10,055 nucleotides of DNA from DAISWL01 sp036826375 (GTDB lineage: Bacteria > Patescibacteriota > Saccharimonadia > Saccharimonadales > HK-STAS-PATE-42): NCBI GenBank assembly GCA_036826375.1, contig DAISWL010000017.1, positions 1-10,055 of the forward strand, in the 5' to 3' direction. Below the pieces are notes generated by a model that was not told where the DNA came from, did not search any database, and saw only the letters and a program-made list of their open reading frames with translations. Below are positions 6,501 through 10,055 of this stretch, piece after piece (positions within the stretch are counted from its first letter, which is position 1; each line of letters starts with the position of its first letter). The translations under genes and the position numbers were made by a program.

Positions 6501-9194
6501 TTATGCCTGCATTTTAGATTTATTCTTTTTGCCTCGTTTTCGCCGACGCTTCTTCTTTTCTGGTTCTTCAGCCCCTTTCAAGCTTAAGGCCCGGGTTAGA
6601 GATGTATTATTTGCAACGCTATTTAAGTTTAGCTGTTGATCAGAAGCCGGTGGGACACTGGCCGGTGAGTTAGCCTGATTATTTAGTGCAGACATGGGCC
6701 TCGGATTAATTTTTTGGGGTAGCTGGGCACTGACGTTAAGTTTAACAAGGGCGCGGGCGACATCTTTATGGGTAAGGGGGGCTTTCGGTGGTGGCGAGGT
6801 CGGTTGAGCTTGAGGCTGGTTTTGATTCTGATTAAGTTGACCTGTTGTTTCGGCAAATATTCTCTGTTCAATCTCATCTTTAGGTTTACAGTAACTATCT
6901 CGGTTAAGCTTAATAATATTCTGCAGTTGAGATTCTGGTTTTGGTGGAATATCTGCGGTTCTAGCGCTAAAGGGGAAGGTTTTTTCGTTCAGAATTGTTA
7001 GGTTGGCTAGGAAATCGCGGTTATGGAGTTGCAATAAATCAACTGATTCAAATTTTGGTTGAAAATATTTAGCCAGATACTCGGCGTCATCGGCGCTAAC
7101 TCGGAAGCTAATAATGGAGCCAACGTTACCGAAAACAGCATCTTTTACGCCATCCTCCATTTGGGCGATGTACTGGTTGGCAACGGTTAAGTTTAAGGCA
7201 TATTTGCGAGCTTCGCTTAAAATTACGCCAAAGCTTTCTGTGGCGAAGTTCTGGAACTCATCTACATAAAAATAGAAGGGGCGCCTATCTTCTACATTGG
7301 CAATATCTGCCCTGCTCATAGCGGCTAGCTGAACTTTACTGACTAAAAGTGATCCCATAATGGCAGCGTTATCCTCACCCATTAAACCTTTACTTAAGTT
7401 AACTATCAAAATCTTACCGCTATCCATAATTTCGCGAATATTAAAGCCACTCTGTTTTTGCCCTACGATATTTCTGATAATTGGGTTAGCCGTGAAAGCT
7501 CCAATCTTATTAAGAACTGGCGATATCGCTTCTTGCATAAACCTATCGGTCCATTTATCAAATTCTTTGGACCAGAAGTTTAGCACTACTGGATCGGTCA
7601 CATTTTTAAGAATCGATTTTCTAAAATTCTTATCAGTCAGCATTCTAGTTATATCAAGCATCGTGGTGCCAGGATTCTCAAGCAAGCTTAAGAGAGTATA
7701 ACGAAGAATATACTCTAGTCTGGGTCCCCAACTATCTTCGAATAGTTTTTTAACAGAGGCAATTATTTCACTGGCGATGTTGCCTTTTTGGCCGGCATCT
7801 TGATATTCAAACGGGTTAAAGCCCATCGGGAAATCTACATCGCTAGGGTTAAAATAGATTACGTCCCCTACTCTTTCCGGTGGGATAAAGTTTAAAACGT
7901 CTATCGCTAAATCTCCGTGCGGATCGATAAGCGCAAATCCCATTCCAGATTTGATATCCGCTAAACTTAGGTTAGTGAGCAAACCAGATTTACCAGTTCC
8001 AGTTTGACCAATAATATAGAGATGCCTTCCCCTATCCTTTCTTGTCATCCCAAAAAGCTTATGATCACCTCTAAAGTTAGTGACTCCCGTTGGAGTGACA
8101 TCATCCGTGAACTGCTCTACTATGGGCAGATTTGAGGGCGGCTCACCGGTACGGGAACGAGCCCAGACTATGCTTGGAGTTTCAACGCTAGAATGAGGTA
8201 GGTGATATAAGCTAGCTAGCTCTTCAATATTTAAGATGTATCCTCCATTTATAAACTTCCTGGATGAATAATCCTCCAAACTTGGCCTAGCAGTTTTACT
8301 AAGCTTAAATCCATTCAAGTTTGTAGTGTTAAACTGCTTGAAGGTTCCTACGAGAGCCTGCAGCTTTATTCTATTGGTGGGGCTATCCACAGGGTTAGAA
8401 TAAAGGATTCTAATTTTAACTTTAAAAGCTAATTTCTCAGATTTCTCTTGAATAGCCGAAGCTCTAGATTTATCTCTTTCGTTGACATCACCCTTGCCCG
8501 ATTCCCCCGCCTCGGGGACAGTAGAAGCTGCGGCCAAGTATTTTCCAAGGTTACCGACTTTTGAACCTGCAGATCCTAAATGCATTTTATTAATAAACTT
8601 AAATGATTTCTTGTGCCAACTGTCATCTATTGGTTTAGCTACTATTTGAATCCACAGGTTTTCTTTTGGATTCTCAAGCTTTGAAAGCGTTGCCGTTATG
8701 CCCGCTAACGGATCAACCTCAAAGCTGGGAAATGTTTTTATAGGCAAAACATCGTTATCAGTTAGATCTAGCTCCCTTATCTCTGTATAATCACCTTTAT
8801 TGAGTGATCGAGCGACATAATCTTCTTCTAGCTCTTTTATTTGGGCATCTGGATACTGAGCGTAGACCTGACCCTCAACAAAGTTTTTTAGGTGTTTAGG
8901 TGTGTATATGTAAAATTGTATCTGGTTCCCCACTGATACTATCTCAAAGCTAATGTGTTCTTGAAAGCTACGGGAGCTGAATAGATCTTTTTTAGAACGC
9001 AGAATCCCATGAATACTAGCAAACATTTGCTCGGCCGATAACTCTTTTTTATCATTCTCTCTTGGAATCTCAATTAGTAGAAGTTGCATCGGATTCTTGA
9101 CGTACCAAGATCTCTGGTAAAATTTATATTGAATATACACTACGGTTATACCAAGCGTGAGTAGTAGTGCGGTGAACAATAAAATTAAATACAT
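6501..9194 (-). CDS. Membrane-anchored VirD4/TraD-VirB4-type secretion (DNA transfer) ATPase
   Basis: 897-residue protein with an N-terminal TM (about 2-21), then a large N-terminal domain (about 35-340) that I do not recognise beyond its use in CPR relatives. A HerA/FtsK-like RecA ATPase core follows: Walker A GQTGTGKS (396-403), a DPHGDL motif (424-429) seen in VirD4/TraG-type proteins, Walker B FYFYVDEF (641-648, Asp645-Glu646) and a downstream sensor-like ANQYIAQ (672-678). From about 785 the tail is Gln/Pro/Asn-rich and ends in a polybasic stretch (879-892), suggesting nucleic-acid or membrane-surface binding. Family members pump DNA or protein at the inner membrane, or power pili. No other type IV secretion gene is next to it, so its partners must lie elsewhere. 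The start lacks an SD; a -10 lies 14 nt upstream. Role in transfer is inferred. Confidence 0.85.
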   Translation of the reverse strand: MYLILLFTALLLTLGITVVYIQYKFYQRSWYVKNPMQLLLIEIPRENDKKELSAEQMFASIHGILRSKKDLFSSRSFQEHISFEIVSVGNQIQFYIYTPKHLKNFVEGQVYAQYPDAQIKELEEDYVARSLNKGDYTEIRELDLTDNDVLPIKTFPSFEVDPLAGITATLSKLENPKENLWIQIVAKPIDDSWHKKSFKFINKMHLGSAGSKVGNLGKYLAAASTVPEAGESGKGDVNERDKSRASAIQEKSEKLAFKVKIRILYSNPVDSPTNRIKLQALVGTFKQFNTTNLNGFKLSKTARPSLEDYSSRKFINGGYILNIEELASLYHLPHSSVETPSIVWARSRTGEPPSNLPIVEQFTDDVTPTGVTNFRGDHKLFGMTRKDRGRHLYIIGQTGTGKSGLLTNLSLADIKSGMGFALIDPHGDLAIDVLNFIPPERVGDVIYFNPSDVDFPMGFNPFEYQDAGQKGNIASEIIASVKKLFEDSWGPRLEYILRYTLLSLLENPGTTMLDITRMLTDKNFRKSILKNVTDPVVLNFWSKEFDKWTDRFMQEAISPVLNKIGAFTANPIIRNIVGQKQSGFNIREIMDSGKILIVNLSKGLMGEDNAAIMGSLLVSKVQLAAMSRADIANVEDRRPFYFYVDEFQNFATESFGVILSEARKYALNLTVANQYIAQMEDGVKDAVFGNVGSIISFRVSADDAEYLAKYFQPKFESVDLLQLHNRDFLANLTILNEKTFPFSARTADIPPKPESQLQNIIKLNRDSYCKPKDEIEQRIFAETTGQLNQNQNQPQAQPTSPPPKAPLTHKDVARALVKLNVSAQLPQKINPRPMSALNNQANSPASVPPASDQQLNLNSVANNTSLTRALSLKGAEEPEKKKRRRKRGKKNKSKMQA

Positions 9195-9208
9195 AAGCTT
9201 TTACTTAA

Positions 9209-9214
9209 ATTATA
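9209..9214 (-). promoter_or_regulatory. -10 element for the VirD4-like ATPase gene
   Basis: A perfect TATAAT on the minus strand ends 14 nt before the ATG, predicting a leader of about 8 nt with no Shine-Dalgarno sequence. The -35 is weak (TGTAAA, 9232-9237, 17-nt spacer). The sequence just before the ATG contains one of the AAGCTTA words (9194-9200). The rest of the 201-bp divergent region (9195-9395) shows no small gene or clear RNA element. Confidence 0.45.
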
Positions 9215-9380
9215 TCTTAATAGTGATTCTATTTACATAGACTCGGTTAAACCTAGCTTATAGTAACGATTTGATAGAGGCTCCAACTGGGTGTTAATTA
9301 TAATTAGTCTAGGTTTTAGAAGAAAGATCTAGTTTAGCTGGCAAAGATATATTTAGGGTGATTTTAACTTAAGCTTAATA

Positions 9381-9389
9381 TGTTAGAAT
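9381..9389 (+). promoter_or_regulatory. Extended -10 element placed for a leaderless transcript of the 188-residue gene
   Basis: TGT-TAGAAT (5/6 to TATAAT with TGn) ends 6 nt before the ATG at 9396, putting the predicted +1 exactly on the A of ATG. There is no SD. A full TTAAGCTTAA palindrome (9369-9378) sits directly upstream, in the -35/-10 spacer, where a bound protein would affect initiation. Confidence 0.5.
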
Positions 9390-9395
9390 TAATAC

Positions 9396-9962
9396 ATGGC
9401 AAATCTACCAGATATAACTAATACTAAGATAATTTCTAAAATACTAAATAGTAAAATACTTTTAGGTTTTATCGGTTTTATAATTGTAATACTAACTATT
9501 ACGGTTCTAAGTTCTGGCGGTAACAAGCCCGGTAGTTTATCTAATTTATCTAGTACCTACAAGTCATCAAACCAATTAATAGAATTATTTGATAAGTACC
9601 AAGCCAACATAGATAAGAGTGATGCCGCAACGCAACAACTAATAACTCAAACTAGAATTTTAATGAGCGGAAACTCTCAAGAAATAATAGCCTATAGTAA
9701 TGAATCGTATGATAAAAAAACATTTCAAGGTAACTTCAAGAGAGTCACCAAGCCAGATAAGAAAGATGACAAACAACTTACAGATGCCGTAAAAATTAAT
9801 TCTTTTGAAATCAATGTAACAAATATTATCAAGAATAAGGTATCAGAACAGAAAAATAATATAGCAAGCTTAAATCCGGAACCCGGTTCTGATTTAGAGA
9901 AGCTTAAGATAAAGCTATTAGATAACATATCTAGCTTGGAGAATAACCCACTTTTAAGCTAA
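9396..9962 (+). CDS. Unrecognised single-pass membrane protein
   Basis: 188 residues matching no family I know. It begins with a polar stretch containing Lys11, Lys15 and Lys20, then one hydrophobic segment (about 21-38), then Ser/Gly-rich residues (39-55) and a hydrophilic, Lys/Asn/Ser-rich domain to the end. The charge pattern favours N-terminus inside and the domain outside the membrane. The domain looks mainly helical (LIELFDKYQANIDK, 61-74; and 165-184) and has no cysteine. It is divergent from the VirD4-like ATPase across 201 bp, so shared regulation or function is possible but unproven. Two AAGCTTAA words lie in its 3' part. The downstream hairpin at 10026-10049 may end its transcript. 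Confidence 0.75.
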   Translation: MANLPDITNTKIISKILNSKILLGFIGFIIVILTITVLSSGGNKPGSLSNLSSTYKSSNQLIELFDKYQANIDKSDAATQQLITQTRILMSGNSQEIIAYSNESYDKKTFQGNFKRVTKPDKKDDKQLTDAVKINSFEINVTNIIKNKVSEQKNNIASLNPEPGSDLEKLKIKLLDNISSLENNPLLS

Positions 9963-9963
9963 A

Positions 9964-10022
9964 GTGGTGACTGTATGGGTTGGGATGTTTTTGCCGTACG
10001 ACTCGCATTCGCTCGCTCACCA
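9964..10022. other. CpG-rich 59-bp intergenic stretch of unknown function
   Basis: The stretch is about 54% G+C (32 of 59), well above its surroundings, with five CpGs in the 28 bases from 9994 to 10021. It is bounded by a 6-bp inverted repeat, TGGTGA (9965-9970) and TCACCA (10017-10022), and contains the palindrome CGTACG plus repeated CGC/TCGC units. It lies between the stop of the 188-residue gene and a hairpin terminator. It has no tRNA T-loop motif. On the minus strand it is an open frame of about 20 codons without a proper start. It may be a dispersed repeat unit, an RNA element, or the 3' end of a non-coding transcript. Confidence 0.4.
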
Positions 10023-10025
10023 AAC

Positions 10026-10049
10026 AAAAAATTCCCTAAATCGGGAATT
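10026..10049 (-). terminator. Intrinsic terminator, probably bidirectional
   Basis: A 7-bp stem, AATTCCC (10030-10036) with GGGAATT (10043-10049), encloses a 6-nt loop. On the minus strand the stem runs into a T-tract (A-run 10026-10030), a standard rho-independent terminator for a gene entering from beyond the right edge. On the plus strand the tail is ATTATTTAT-like and weaker, but it could also end the 9396-9962 transcript. Confidence 0.7.
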
Positions 10050-10055
10050 ATTTAT

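Larger units (their letters stand above)
1283..9907. repeat. Dispersed palindromic word TTAAGCTTAA (17 sites of 7-10 bp match)
   Basis: Full 10-bp copies: 1283, 4829, 5854, 6904 and 9369. Nine-bp copies start at 1837, 2417, 3181, 6200 and 8300. Eight-bp copies: 5688, 6580, 7684, 9866 and 9900. Seven-bp copies: 8055 and 9194. In genes it is read both as Lys-Leu (AAG CTT) and as Ser-Leu (AGC TTA), so it is not a protein motif. It occurs in dnaG, rlmH, both ABC genes, the VirD4-like gene and the 188-residue gene, and in the 9195-9395 intergenic region. It is absent from rpoD and from the Gmk-like gene. Confidence 0.8.

Noticed and set aside
9249..9316. 8-bp inverted repeat AAACCTAG/CTAGGTTT in the divergent intergenic region
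   Set aside because: Arms are 52 nt apart and a match this long is not surprising in 200 bp of AT-rich DNA.
9965..10022. tRNA-like folding of the TGGTGA...TCACCA segment
   Set aside because: Only 58 nt, a 6-bp stem, no GGTTCGA-type T-loop and no recognisable anticodon arm on either strand.

Overview
This is a low-GC (visibly AT-rich) bacterial window, densely packed and using the standard genetic code (TGA is a stop at the end of the ABC ATPase gene). The gene set and style suggest a Patescibacteria/CPR genome, most likely a Candidatus Saccharibacteria (TM7) relative. The pointers are small compact genes, a dnaG-rpoD pair without rpsU, a MacB-like ABC pair, and a large single-membrane-segment VirD4/VirB4-type ATPase of a kind common in that radiation. 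The phylum call is an inference; no rRNA is present to settle it.

Layout: 1-73 (-) holds the first 24 codons of a gene that runs off the left edge, with a good Shine-Dalgarno sequence and a promoter candidate. 170-3023 (-) is dnaG followed by rpoD, overlapping by 8 bp. rlmH (3095-3559, +) diverges from dnaG. It converges, with 3 bp between stops, on a guanylate-kinase-family gene (3563-4300, -). Upstream of that on the same strand lie an ABC permease (4363-5730) and its ATPase (5727-6422), coupled by an ATGA overlap. Then comes an 897-residue membrane-anchored secretion/conjugation-type ATPase (6501-9194, -). A 201-bp divergent intergenic region separates it from an unrecognised membrane-anchored 188-residue protein (9396-9962, +). 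The right end is a CpG-rich, unexplained 59-bp stretch and a hairpin terminator.

How the genes relate: dnaG and rpoD form the replication/transcription core. RlmH modifies 23S rRNA and the Gmk-like protein belongs to the nucleotide kinase fold. The ABC pair and the large ATPase are envelope functions. No mobile element, CRISPR array, tRNA or rRNA is visible.

The strongest unexplained signal is at DNA level: a palindromic word, TTAAGCTTAA, and its partial forms recur at 17 sites in both coding and intergenic DNA, in two reading frames. The other striking points are a DnaG primase that has lost all four zinc ligands, a near absence of cysteine in all proteins of the window (7 in about 3,120 residues), and several genes whose extended -10 promoter sits exactly where transcription would start at the A of ATG (leaderless mRNAs).
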